Shown piece after piece: positions 47,331 through 60,150 of a DNA stretch of 64,000 bases. Below the pieces are notes generated by a model. It was not told where the DNA came from. It saw only the letters and a list, made by a program, of their open reading frames with translations, and did no database searches. The position numbers and the translations under genes were made by a program. Numbering within the stretch: the stretch's first letter is position 1; each line of letters begins with the position of its first letter. This DNA is from Saxidomus purpurata. Its lineage: Eukaryota > Mollusca > Bivalvia > Venerida > Veneridae. The DNA lies in contig JAFMSR010000018.1 in assembly GCA_022818135.1 (NCBI GenBank), positions 284,051-348,050 of the forward strand, written 5' to 3'.

Positions 47331-47580
47331 TGAAAGTTTGCAGTTAAGATATTATTGCTAAAACGCTGCCATTTAGAAATCACACCGCAGGATAAAACGT
47401 TTTTAAGGACCCACGTACATTCTTCAAATTGATTAGGTCCTAAATACAAATTATTTTGAATTGAATATAAAAATATAGGAAATTATAATTTTTATAGGGC
47501 AGTCCTTTGATGTATTCATTGGTTCTAATACTAGTATTGCGATATAAAGCTCATTTGCCAATACTTAAGTATTGCATAAT

Positions 47581-50500
47581 TTAAAACAACAAACAGGGAG
47601 GACCAAAGCGCCTCCAAAGCCGCCGGGCCACCACCAACACAAGCGCGAGACGAGGGGAAAAACAAAAACACACACAACACACACACAATGACACAAAACA
47701 TACACCACCAACACACACAAGAACAAAGAAAACGCGAGGACAAAAGAACAATAAGGAACACGTGGGGCCCGCCTTGGAACGGTCGTGGAAAAACACCACT
47801 GGGGGCTAAACCGGTTTGGTGCGACCCAACCTCCTCTTACCCCACCATGTTCCAAAGCACAGGAAGGAAAAAAAGAATCCTGCTAGGTGAACTCAACACA
47901 CGAATGAAACAAAAGGCATGGTAGTAAAACACAAAAAGCTCGTGTATAAATATATAAAAAGCAAACCTTGAGAACCAAAAAAAGTATGTACTCAAGCATT
48001 TGCAGAAGGCAGAGCACCATGAGAAACACCCTTAAGGGCCCGACGAAAAGGCCAGAGGACAGAAATCAAAAAGTTTCGTCCCAGTGGGTTTAAAAACCGC
48101 CCATCACAGACCTCCCTCTTCCGTCAGATACAATCAAAGAGGAAGATAGGTCAACGTAAACGGGTTGAACACCAAACAGCGGTGGTCTCAAAACAGTAGG
48201 GTCGTAACCTCTTTTAACAAAACGTTTTATAATTTTAGAAAACAGTTGGAAAATTGCCAGACCCAAAATCTTACGAAGTTGTAAACCACATCCCCATAAA
48301 AATCGGGTTTTGAAATACCTTCTCGCAGAAGAGTCTTTAGATACTATGAATTTCAAAACCAAATCAGAATACGATAGAAAATTAGCAAAAATTTACGCAA
48401 TTGAATAACGGTAGCCCTGTTGAAGAAGTTTTTGTAATATATTGATTACGTCTTGAAATCCTCAACATGACTACACGCTCTGGCAAACCGAATTAACTGA
48501 GAAAGTATACCCCATAAGATGTAGCATGAGGTACATCCCCATCCAAAGGGGAAATTACAATATTAAAATAAAACATCCCTCTTGTCATAAATTTTGGATG
48601 TATAAATTGTTATAAATAGAGAGATGTAAATCAAAATGAAGCACCAGTATCCAAATGTTGTTTTAATAACTGGAGTTCCCGGGGATAAATGTGTCCATCA
48701 ATTGACCAATAAACGGGTTATCCATATTAAGAATATCATCCAGATAGCGGTGTATTATTAAAAGCAGGATAAGTCTGCCTGCGTATCTGGAGAAAGACTC
48801 AACTAAAGTCTCTTTCATAACAATATAAAAACAAATCTGCGACAAGGGGTGCACAATTTGTTCCCATGGGAATACCGATTACTTGTCTGAAAACTGCATT
48901 CCCAAACCTTTATAAATGTTGTCAAAAAAAGGAAAGGGCTTTACAAACTTCGTCACAGGGCCACATAGTATAATGTTTAACAATACAGCTAGAAAAAAGC
49001 TTTATCGAAATGCAGGCGAGAAAGTAGCATTCCCCTGGTGGCAAAAGTCTTTGATTAGGGCAGTTGCTTGTCATTTATCAAATTATGTGGTAAAGTGGTA
49101 TACAGAGTAGAAAAATCGTATGTACTGACTGAAGTTACTTTGTAATTATTAACTTTAAACTTATCCAGGATTTCGCCAGAATTTTTGATCGACCAAAAAA
49201 ATGTTTACCAGAGTTTTCGTATACTTTATCACAATATCTTTCAGTGGCTTTTATAGCAGTTAGGCAAGATGTTAATAGTTTTGAAATATTTGTAGTGGTA
49301 CAAGAGCTTGAATTAGCGATGAAACGGCTTATATGGTGTTAATGTAATTTAGGAATCCAGTACATAGTAGGAAGTTTAATATGTTGATCATCTATACGAA
49401 CTTTCAAATTAGAAACTTCACTGTGGATCAGGACCACATTTTGTTCAACGGAAGGACTCAATATAAAGCTTTAGTGCTATTTAGTTCGTTTTGTAAAACA
49501 TTAATATAATGTAGGCGTCAAATGATGATAATATTGTTGGCCGCCTTGTCTGCTGGAACTAAGACATACTTAGAATGAAATTCTTGGATTTCCTTTTCAG
49601 ATGTCTTAAAGTAAACTTGGGTTTTGATGGAAGTAGGTGTTCATTTGTTTGGAAAATTTTATACGAGAATCGACAATGTAAAAATACTTCGTTTCCAAGA
49701 CGTTAATGCATTTGGTCAGCATTCTCACGACGACACCATTTAACACAAAAGTTTCGATAGATTCCGCAATATGACCACGACAAGCATGAAAATCAATAGT
49801 AGAAGGAATTCTGTATTTTGGTCCTTTAAAGAATAAATTACGAATACGTTTGTCTTTAATAATATCAAAATTACCAGTGTGACATGACCGGCATCTGAAT
49901 AGCAAAATTTCGAGTTTTACATTCGCAGTAAGAAGGGGATTTGTTTGAACATCTAGGTCGGAAACAATTTTATTGTAATTGAATATAACATTTCTAACAG
50001 GTGTTTTATATTTATAACAGATAATAGGAACTTCGGAGTTTCGGAAATACTTAGGCACAGAATCAATGACACGTCTATCACGAAATATACTGGGTACATC
50101 GATGAAGTCAATACCTTTATTAATGAAATGAATTTTAAGAAAATGTCTATTATGATCAGATTGAGTGTCAATGTGTGGACAGAGAACGTGTGTGTATAAT
50201 TTTGGATAAGATATGACACGTGTAAAACGGATCTGTTTGAATAACGTACTGGTCCGCTTCCTCGTCTAGTTTTTTAAGAGACTGAATAGATAAAGATGTG
50301 AGACGAGAAAGCATTGAATGTCTACCAGAGTTTGAAAGAATTATATTGAGATCTGCAACAGAAATATTGACTTTGATTTACGCTTATATTACCATTGCGT
50401 CTAATTCCATGAGACCTGATTTACGTTTCCTAATATTTAAAATTGAAAATATATCGATATCAGGGTTTTTAGAGATATTACCTTCTTGATAAATATTATC

Positions 50501-50715
50501 ATTTAAGCCCAACGGAAACGGTGACTGTAAATTTTTAATCCATTTGAATTCTGCTAAAGTCTGGCTTTGATTTTAAAACTAGATGTACAATTTATTCATA
50601 GACGATTTGCTCTCTGGCTGAATGGTTACCTGATCAATTGTATGGCCAGATTTACGAAAGTGTTGATATAAAAATGTAGTGAACTTTTTCCGACTTCGCA
50701 TTTTGTAAGAAGACG
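47581..50715 (-). mobile_element. Penelope-type retroelement fossil (N-terminal GIY-YIG-like end, RT, T/G-rich 3' UTR)
   Basis: Read from 50715 down. MRSRKKFTTFLYQHFRKSGH and EFKWIKNLQSPFPLGLND (50700-50500) resemble the C-terminal part of a GIY-YIG nuclease. SGRHSMLSRLTSLS and MPKYFRNSEVPIICYKYKTP (50330-50000) form a linker, continuing to 49606. The reverse transcriptase shows GIPMGTNCAPLVADLFLYCY (48880-48820) and, after a frameshift, YLDDILNMD near 48740. The thumb segment KIIKRFVKRGYDP lies at 48250-48200. The + strand 47581-47930 is almost depleted of T (minus strand T/G-rich) and is colinear with the element, so I take it as the 3' UTR, containing ggtttagcccccagtggtgt on the minus strand. 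Many frameshifts and stops. I place it with Penelope-like elements on RT style and the nuclease-like end; the precise clade is uncertain. Confidence 0.65.
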
Positions 50716-50746
50716 TATTTACTTTATAATGCTGATCACTTTTCAG

Positions 50747-50921
50747 AAAAAAATATATGATGCAATGCAGTCATCTATAGGGGGAAAACATATCAGTCAG
50801 AATGGAATGAAAAAGATCAGTTTACTTTGCCTAATTCTGTCATCTGCTGCCGGGAAAGTCAAGATGAACGCTGTCAAGGAGACATGGGCAAGACGATGCG
50901 ACAAATACTTTTTCGTTTACG
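50747..50921 (+). CDS. C1GALT1-like: C1GALT1-like exon a
   Basis: Acceptor gatcacttttcag ends at 50746 and donor g|gtaggg follows 50921. 58 codons plus one base; begins in phase 0 with KKIYDAMQ and ends DKYFFVY. The Penelope-type insertion ends only ~30 bp upstream of the acceptor. Confidence 0.8.
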
Positions 50922-53900
50922 GTAGGGATAATGGTGCCAAACAATTACTTATTTCAAATAACTAAATCAACACCTTTTACAATGTGCGACATTAACATTG
51001 AATAAGAAACGTCTCACAATTTGATTTAAACACAAAAATCGTGCCAGCATTTGAACGACTTGCATTTTAGTCATTTGTATTTTTTTGTCATTGTATTTCA
51101 AAAGGTCAAACTGAGACGTCGCAGAAAGATGAAAACATTTTGTATGTTCCGGTAAAAGAGGGACGGAAACATTTAACTGCAAAAGTTCGACACGCACTTC
51201 AACATATATACAAAACATATAACGACACATTTGATTGGATAACGAAATGTGACGACGACACTTACGTTATTGTTGAAAATTTACGATTTCTGCTATCACA
51301 TGCAGATTCGAAGAAACCGGGATACCTCGGTTTTCACATGACGGTATGATATAAACATCAATGTTTCATTATGGTCTGTATTTGTCATTTATTTGATTTA
51401 TTAAAGGGGATAAATGATTTTATCTAATTTTACTTTAGGCTTGTAAACCATAAAGGGTTGGTAAAATTTTATCAAAAAGATTGTTTATATAACAAGCTAT
51501 ATACTATCTATTGGCATGTGGTTTAATATTATATCCTTAATATTTGTTTTTATTGATGTTTGCTTACAAGGCAGGGGAACATTTGCCGAATGGGTACATG
51601 AGTGGAGGTGGGGGTTACGCCGTCAGTTCGCAAGCTCTTTATCAGTTAATTCACTATGGATTCCAAGATAGTGATTGGGAAGATGGTTTCGACGAAGATC
51701 ATAAAATTGGTTCATGGCTAGCAGTACGTAAGTTTACTTGATACATAGGAATTCGTGTTAGAGTGAAGTGTCTTTAAATCACAACATGAAGTAGAGTGTA
51801 CCGATAAAAACGGTCAGAACAATTGTCACGTCAGCATGGCGTGATAAAGTTACCATTTATTAATGACAAACACTCAGACATGAATGATTGACAAAAAGAA
51901 AAAGAAAAATTTACAAATCAAAATTGCTATAATATCATTTTGAATGTAATACTGTACATATTTTGATTCTGGACCAAATAAGATTATTTTTCTTTTGAAA
52001 ATTCGTTACAGATTGAGAGTAGCAAATTTGTACTGAAATATTATTCCAAATGTGCACTGCAGAATATGAAAAAGATATTTAAAATATATTTGTTTTATAT
52101 TTCGGTACAGATAGATTACTGTAACCAATTGATCTAAGATTGTAGAATTCATTGCAAGAAAAATTTAACATATCACTTATATACATGTATTTTGGCACTA
52201 GATTATTTGTAGCCTTATAAACAGCTAGTGTAATGTGATAATTAATTATATTGGAATAGTTAAGCATGATTTGTTCTTTAATACTAAGTTTTATATGATG
52301 TTTTCGTGGAATTGAGCTTCTTGATATAATACGTTTAATTCTATCATGTAATGTGTTTAATTAATTTGTTATACTAGCTTTATTACTCTAAACTACAGCG
52401 TATTAATCGAAGTGTAATTCTTTCTTGCATCTTACAGTGATACAAAACTCATTTGTTGTAAGTAAAATAAAATCAGAACTATTAGTTTCAGAAAACACTT
52501 TTTCTAAAAGTTTTTATCGCCATAAGGGGTCTCATTTCTAAAGAAGAAGTGTAGGGGGTTGGTATTAGAAAGAATGATCATGAAAAAATTGAGCAAATTA
52601 CAATTTAATTTTCATAACCGGTTTACAAAGAAATAGAATTTTAATGTTTTTATATTGATATTGAAGAAAGAACAATGAAAATTCAATTATTCTAGAGATA
52701 CTTATCTAAATTGACGAAATGTGGGTTTTCGCCGCGGCATTACGCTAAAGAATACTTAATTTATGTTTCATTAAATATTGTCGATTGGTCCTTGAACTAT
52801 GACTCCGAACTGATGAAAGGACGACGCTTTTATATCCGCCTTTGGGATTAAACAAACCGGCAAACCTTATTTCCATCAAGCAATCTGTAGCCCTAGTCCT
52901 GCGGCGCTAACATAGCTTTGATTGAAGCTAGAGAGATGAAATATGAACCATTTGTGCAGCCTTGCAATCTAATTTCCAGTATCCCTATGACAGACAATGA
53001 TTATGACCTTTTGCCATACTTTTTTCTTCAATGCGCTATAACAATAACAATAATAATAATACTATCTTTATTTACTGAAGGTTAACACATTAAGAAATGC
53101 AAAATATTCAAGGTGGCCTTCAAAAAAGAAAAAGAAAAAAGAAACAATCCTGAAATAAAAATGGCATTATGAAACAAAACATAAATAAACCCGACAAACA
53201 CTCGTCTTTTAACTAATGCTGGATGCATTTATATAGTGGAAACATTCCTAAACTGTCACACTTGTTTCAGTTGAACAGTTAAACATCAGCATTCATTATA
53301 TATCCGGCAGCAAAATTACAGTAATATCGGTTTAATTTGGATTTTGGAAGTTGGAATAGGAATGTCTTATAGTTCCGTTTAAAAGATGTGACTGTTGTAC
53401 TGTTGTCGGCGGGTATCTTTTTCCACAATGTATTGCTGTTGTAGCTAAATGTATATTTTAGATAATTTGTACGTGGTTTCAATTGAATGATTTCATTAAG
53501 TTCTGTAGAACGGAGTATGTAAGTACTATTTCTTGAAAATGTTATTAATTCTGACGTTTAAATCAGTAAGAGCTGCTTTTTACATTTAAATATAAAGCAT
53601 GCTCATATGATATGCACATTTGTGTTCAAACGTAAGCCAGTTTAATTCAAGAAACATATCCAAGGAACACGTTAAAACCGGCTTATTTAAGATAATCCTC
53701 GCAGCCCTTTTTTAATCTTTAGAATTTTGTTAACATCTGATATAACTTAGCCCTTTGCCCTAAACTGTACAACAGTAATCAAAACATAGCAATATGTATG
53801 CATTATAATGCATCTTCTTCGTATCATCAGACAAGTAAACAGTATTTGTTTTAACAGTGCTATTTTAGAATTTAGTTTACTGCATGCCTTGGATATTTGA

Positions 53901-56900
53901 TTTATCCGTGAAAAATTATTGTCAATTAAAACACCAAGAACTTTGTGCACCTTAACAATTTCTAGAGAAGTATTTTCTATCGACAAATGCAATTCTTTGG
54001 CATTCATTATTTTGTATTTTGTTGACATAAGCATAAATTGTGATTTACCTGGGTGTAAAGACATATTGTTTTGCTTACACCATCTAGTAATCTCATTTAA
54101 ATTTTCTTGAATATTAGCATCGATATTATTTATGCTACTGTCTGATTTATACTCATGTGAGCGATATAAATGTTCCGTCACGTGTTTTCCTTGGATATCT
54201 AACAATGTGATAAAGATGTTCCTTTGAAACTTAAAAATAACTTTATAGGATTATAATACACCGAAAGACTTTAATAACGCAACATTTGGAAAACCCTCTG
54301 TAAAAATGTTTTTTAAACAATATTAAAGGTATATAATCAGATTTTGGTCATATAACAGATTTGTTTGAAACTTAAACATCTGATCATTTACACTCATTTA
54401 TGTTCACTTAGCGCTTAAATCAAGTAGGATTTTCACTTGGGGTATTTTTAAAATTTGATTTCCCTATCCTGGTTGCCCAACCAAGATAGAGTTATTTTAT
54501 CATAAGTAAAAATTTGATACACATACTTTGCCTAAGGAAATATATAAATATAAATCCTATTGTATTATGTTTGTGAAATATTTGCATTAAAACTTATTTA
54601 TTTAAATGGAATTCATTAGAAATTCAAGTTTGAAAAATTATTATTACCTCCCTGTACCTATCTTGAGTGCGCACCCAAGGTATATTGGAAATAAACGAAT
54701 TCAGAAGCTACACGTAGTTTTAAAACTTGCATTTTGGTTCAGAATGTTAAAATATTTGTATATCTATCCAATTCAGATGTAAAAGTAGAAATTATATTGA
54801 AATAAAGAAATACTCAACGTTTTAAATACTTTCATATTAAAGGGGAGTAATACCAACATTTTATAAAAGTTAATAAAATGTAAATTTCTGATAGGGATCT
54901 AACTCTATGTAATGGGTATTTTTGTTCATTAAATAAATCTCTAACATTATATACAAAAAGTAAAAATGGTCATAAAATGTTGCTTAAAAGTAATTGACCA
55001 CCTTTAAACGAAAACTTATTTCGTATAGAAATTTAATCTAGTATCACTGCTTTGACCAAATCTAACAAAACTCCAACCATGACAAACACACATTTCATTG
55101 CTTCGTGTAACACATTCCTCAGTCATTTTGTCGTAATTCAGCGACGTTGGCAGGAGTTGGCTGACGGCTGTACACACGTCCCTTAAGGTCAACCCATACA
55201 TTCTCGATGTGTGCCATATCTGGCAATAAGGCCGGCCAGTCTATGCCCTGTACACCATTTTGGTGAGCTATGTTGTTGGTGACATGTGGACGTGCATTGT
55301 CATGCTGAAATTCGCCTCAAATTTTGCCGAAGTTCTGACGTAAAAACGGAACAACTAAGGGCTACAGGACGTCAGTAATGTACATCAGTTCGACTCACAT
55401 TATCCCTTAAGAAACACTGAAGATCGATGCGGCTTGCATTGGGGTAAATGCCTGCTTACTTCATGTACTCTTCCTGCGTGGACCCCAACGGTCAAATCTC
55501 TGCAGACGGCACGTTGATCCGGGTGAATATATCGTCTGCAAAGAAAGCCACACCCAAAAATGCGCCGTCGACACGGTCACATGGTACCTTACACTTATCT
55601 GCAAATAGTCGAAAGATAATATCCCATTGACAATATTTTGACAAATCATTGTAAAGATTTCCCACATATGGTTATATACGATATGTAGCTTTTGGGGGTA
55701 AATGTCAATTATTTCTTCGAGCCTTTTGTTCCGTGGAGTCCATGCTTGTGCATACGGCGATGTAAGGCTTGACTTGGTGAAGTATAGTCGTTACTTGGCA
55801 AACGGAAAGAAGCATACCAAAAATACGTTATCGGTCTGGCGAATAAGTTTCGGTATCTACTAATTTTGACACGTGATAGTTCGAAAGAACAATTACGTCG
55901 TCAAGGTTTTTTGATAAATCATTGCGTAAAAAAATTTACGAAATATTATTATATACTATATCTAAATAGCTTTGTTCTTAAATCGTACGTTTTGTCCAAA
56001 TTTGTATTTGTTTACCCTGAAGTCCTCGTGTGTGTTTGTCATGCGATGTAAGGCTTGGATATTAGCATGTTGAAGTCGAGTGTGTGTACCTGTGGGCGGC
56101 CGGGACGAGGCATATCATGATCGTTATCGGTCTGGCGAAAAAGTTTCCGGAATCTACTAATTGTTGACACGTGACAGTTCAAAAGAACAGCTACGCGCCG
56201 CTGTGATAATCCAGCGCGTAACATATCAACGGCTTGTAACCTGGCGAGCCATTTTAAATGCTGAAAATGCTTAGTACTTAAAAATCAACTTCTCCAAGAC
56301 TTTAGTCAACGGGTACCTACTGAACCATCTTGTATCGATTTTATTTTTTAAGATTACTTACCCGTAACACGCAAGTGCAGAACGTGATTTTTACCTTTTG
56401 ACTGCTCACTGTTTTTACGGTTGAGTGAATTGCATTTTAAATGAATTCCGATAGTAGGTTTTATATGTGTGGGAATAAAATGAGAATGTTGAAAATAGTG
56501 TGTTGCTTTGCTCTAAAACAATATCAAACATACAGAAGTGTTACGGTATTTCGGTGTACATGCTAACATACCAAGGCTCTTAACTCTGACTTTAAATTTC
56601 CAAACATATTTCCAATATTTTACTTAAAGGGCTGCCAAAAGTTATCATCTACAAATTGAATTCAATCACTGGCGCTGTAACATCTTTGCATGGACCCCTT
56701 TTAAAATAGGTCATTGTTCCGGTTCAATAGAAACAGGGGCCGCTTTTGCTAAAAATAGAAAATGGCTTATTTCCATGAACCACTGGAAAAAATGCAATCA
56801 AACTATTCTTTGAAAAGGGCATCAAGGTTTCGGTAAAGTGCAGACAGGGGCCTCTGTTACTAAACATATAACAGACAGTTAATTGTCATGTCACAAATAT

Positions 56901-59900
56901 TGTTCTGTAGCATTCGCGGATTGTCTACTTTCAAACCACAGGAACATTATCCGGTCCTCGGCTTACATGAAAACTGAAAAACTATAACATCTCATAAACC
57001 AATGGATGGATTGTCACCACATTTGCTCTGTATGGTCCTTGTGTTTTGTCCCCTTTTAACTGGCCTATTTAGTTCTAGTGCACACAGAGGCCGCGTTTAC
57101 TTAAAAAATCAACAAATAAGCGTATTCTTCTCATACACTTATTGTTGGATTGTCACCGAACATTGCTCTGTACCGGCCGTGCACTGGCCCCTTTCAAAAC
57201 ACAGGAAACGGTTCCGGTTCACTGCATGCGGGTCACACTGCTACTAAGAAGAGAAAAAACTTTCAAATGGCTTCTTTTCGTTAACCAGTAGATGTTATGT
57301 CAACTTCCTTGGAATCCTTGCATTGCCCCTTTCCAGAAACAGGTAAAGGTTCCGGTCTGGTGCGCACAAGGCGCCGCTAGAACTTAAATAAGAAATATCT
57401 TTACATAGTTATACTGAGTGTACTTTATACTACGTTGCAATGATTAAGAATGCTATATAACTTTATGTATATTATCAAGTACAAAAGTACTAGTCAGAAG
57501 TACTAAAGTAATTAAGAGAACAACAGTAATATCAGTACCATATAGTACTTTTGTGTCATAATGACCAGCGTATAAATGCGGGTTTGAATCATTTAGTAAG
57601 AGTGAAAGTTTAAGTTGATCATTATAGGCATTCAACACCCTTTAAACAACCTAACATCAGAATACTTCCATTTTTGGTTGCTTTGTAAATACCAGAACAG
57701 TTTAATTCATTTAATTGAGATTTAATGCTCATTGAACACTACTGTAGTGCTTGTCTTTGAATTTTGAGGTCAATGGTTCGCTCCCAACCTTTGTCATAAA
57801 AATAGTGTCTTTAGTGCCATATAACTGACTTCCAATGGTCTGGTTACGCTTTAGGTGGATTTTGGCCCTTTTTGATAAAAATTTGAATTTGAGTATACAT
57901 GTTAAAATTTTAATGTGTATACGACGTTCCTTTCGTGCCGCCGATAAAAGTACGTGTGACGTCGCAACGTACAAGTACGTGAAGTCCGTCTAAATTGACG
58001 GAAAACAAAAAATACAGCATTGCACTACATAAAGGTATATCAGCAAATATGAATACCAATGATAATTCACAGTAAGTGTTCATTTTCATTATACCTATCA
58101 CCTTTGAAAATATCTTAATGATACCTTGATGTGGACATTAGAAATTCGAACGAAGTTACACGTGTGATGATAAAAATTCACTAATTGAAGTTTGTCTTTG
58201 TTGATATCATATAGAGAATATATATTTTTATGATTTTTGCGAGTTCGAAGCTAATTTGATTAAAGAACTTGTATTGCCTTGTTGGCTATTCGCCTGGAAA
58301 AATGTAGGCATATATTTTACAGGGTCTGAAATATGTGGGCCAAGTAATATAAATTATATACAAACTGTTTTAAGAAGTATTACGATGTTTTATACATGTA
58401 GAATAGGACGCAAACAAAGATCTATATTTCTACTAATACATAATGAAGTTGTCTATCTATCCAGGTGTAAACACATACGTGGATAGAACTCATCGGCTTT
58501 TCTTTAATTCACTCCTCAGTGTTTGTCATGATTTTGCTTTTGTTGTAACATCTTACAAAGATGTACCTGTTAAACGATATAATATTTTCTTGATCGACTG
58601 CATATCTAGCTGTTCTTTAGCTAAGTAACATTTTGTTTGCTAAAGCATAAATTTATATCACATAACACGAATTGATGTTATTCAACACAAAACAAGGCCT
58701 CTTGGAAAATATTATTTCACCAAATTAATGCAATCCTCTAACCTTTCGAACTTGATTGTACTTACCTGTTCATACAAAAAAGTAATCACTTTCGTTTTCA
58801 AAGGCAAATGATTTCTATGCACAAGAAACGTCCACTGATTAAACCTATGATTGTAGGAACAACACCTGGTTACATTGTATCTAGTATTAGTCCGCACATG
58901 TCTGACGGGAAGAAAAACAACGATGCACTCGAAAACATAAAGTAATGAATAAATGATGATGTCGTATTCATTTTTCACTTTGGAACGTAGGGGTGTCAAC
59001 AATCCTTGGTGTCCGACGATGAAGTTTTTTTTACAACGGTCATCTGGGCAATTTTCCTAAGATGATAGTGACAATTAACACAAACTCATGTCAACAAATT
59101 AGTTTCGTCACCTTATCGACTGTACACAATACAAGTACTTCTTCAGTATCGATATCACGTGTCATTGACCATGTATATAGGTTGATATTTTATGAACCTC
59201 GTTGTTGTTTTTTTTCCAAATATTTCATTTACCAGAAGTTTTAAGTGTTTTGCGTGCTTCGCTGTGGCGCCGGGTTAGGGTTTAAATAGAAACGCCATCC
59301 TCTACGACGATGAAACATACAACGCACAGAGCATGCGGGGCTTACCCAACCCAACAAATTATGTACGTTTTTAACCCGCTTTCACAGGGCAGCCAGGTAG
59401 TTAATAATAGAGATGTGAGGGAGTATGACATAATTCGGGTCATACCGATTATTCACCTCGAACGAGGATGGTGGACCCAAAATGCTAAGTATGACATGAT
59501 AAATAAATATAATCCCACCCGTATAATCACTTTTATTCGTAACGACTAGTTTCGGTTTCAATGAAACTGTCAAGGATCAATTATAAATCAATACAAGTTG
59601 ATAATAGCTTTTAGTATTATTCAAAGCATCATCATTTGTAGCGGGTAACGACTTAAGCATTGTTTTATTGTAAATGTATTCATTGGCTGTATATGCATTT
59701 GGAATAATAAAAAGGAACAATGATCTCCGACGGGCATTTGATCTCTGATCTCCCGCGTGTCAAGCGGGATTACATAGCACTGCACTATCAAGGATTTTTG
59801 AAAAGTAGATGTGTAAATTCGTACTTTAGCGAAACAGTCATTTGTTTCGGAATGACGGTACAATTTATATGTAAACAAACAATTTAGTATATTCAAAAGT

Positions 59901-60117
59901 ATATTCAAATATCTGTTAGAAAAAAATTTGTCTGCGTGTTAAAATAAATTTCTAAGTCGGCTAAAAAGGCTATCTTCAGCCGCTATCCTGCTACAGAATC
60001 TCAGTTGCTCAGATGAATTTCTGAACTTTATAAAAACAAAAAATTCAAAAGGGAAGCCACATACCAAAAAGCAGCCTCCCCAAAGAACCCCACAGCACCC
60101 AGAAGTGCACACCACCA

Positions 60118-60150
<33 letters not shown>

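Larger units (their letters stand above)
54257..56558 (-). mobile_element. Tc1-like transposon fossil with nested MITE
   Basis: Ends tacaccgaaa (54257-54266) and tttcggtgta (56549-56558) are inverted and begin at TA, as expected for Tc1/mariner target sites. Between them lie a degraded minus-strand transposase (55016-56270) and the MITE at 54324-55008, inserted between the transposase stop and the TIR. Size, TIR and gene orientation fit a Tc1 element; it is inactive. Confidence 0.65.

Noticed and set aside
47565..47855. Cys/Val/Phe-rich membrane-like frames on the minus strand
   Set aside because: They lie in the T/G-rich 3' UTR of the Penelope-type fossil; hydrophobicity comes from base composition.
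58712..59002. Minus-strand 96-codon frame ending near a gtaagt donor
   Set aside because: No acceptor or recognisable protein; the donor-like site alone is not enough.
59382..59573. Possible retroelement tail on the minus strand
   Set aside because: Composition differs from its surroundings but I could not match it to any RT or UTR segment in the window.
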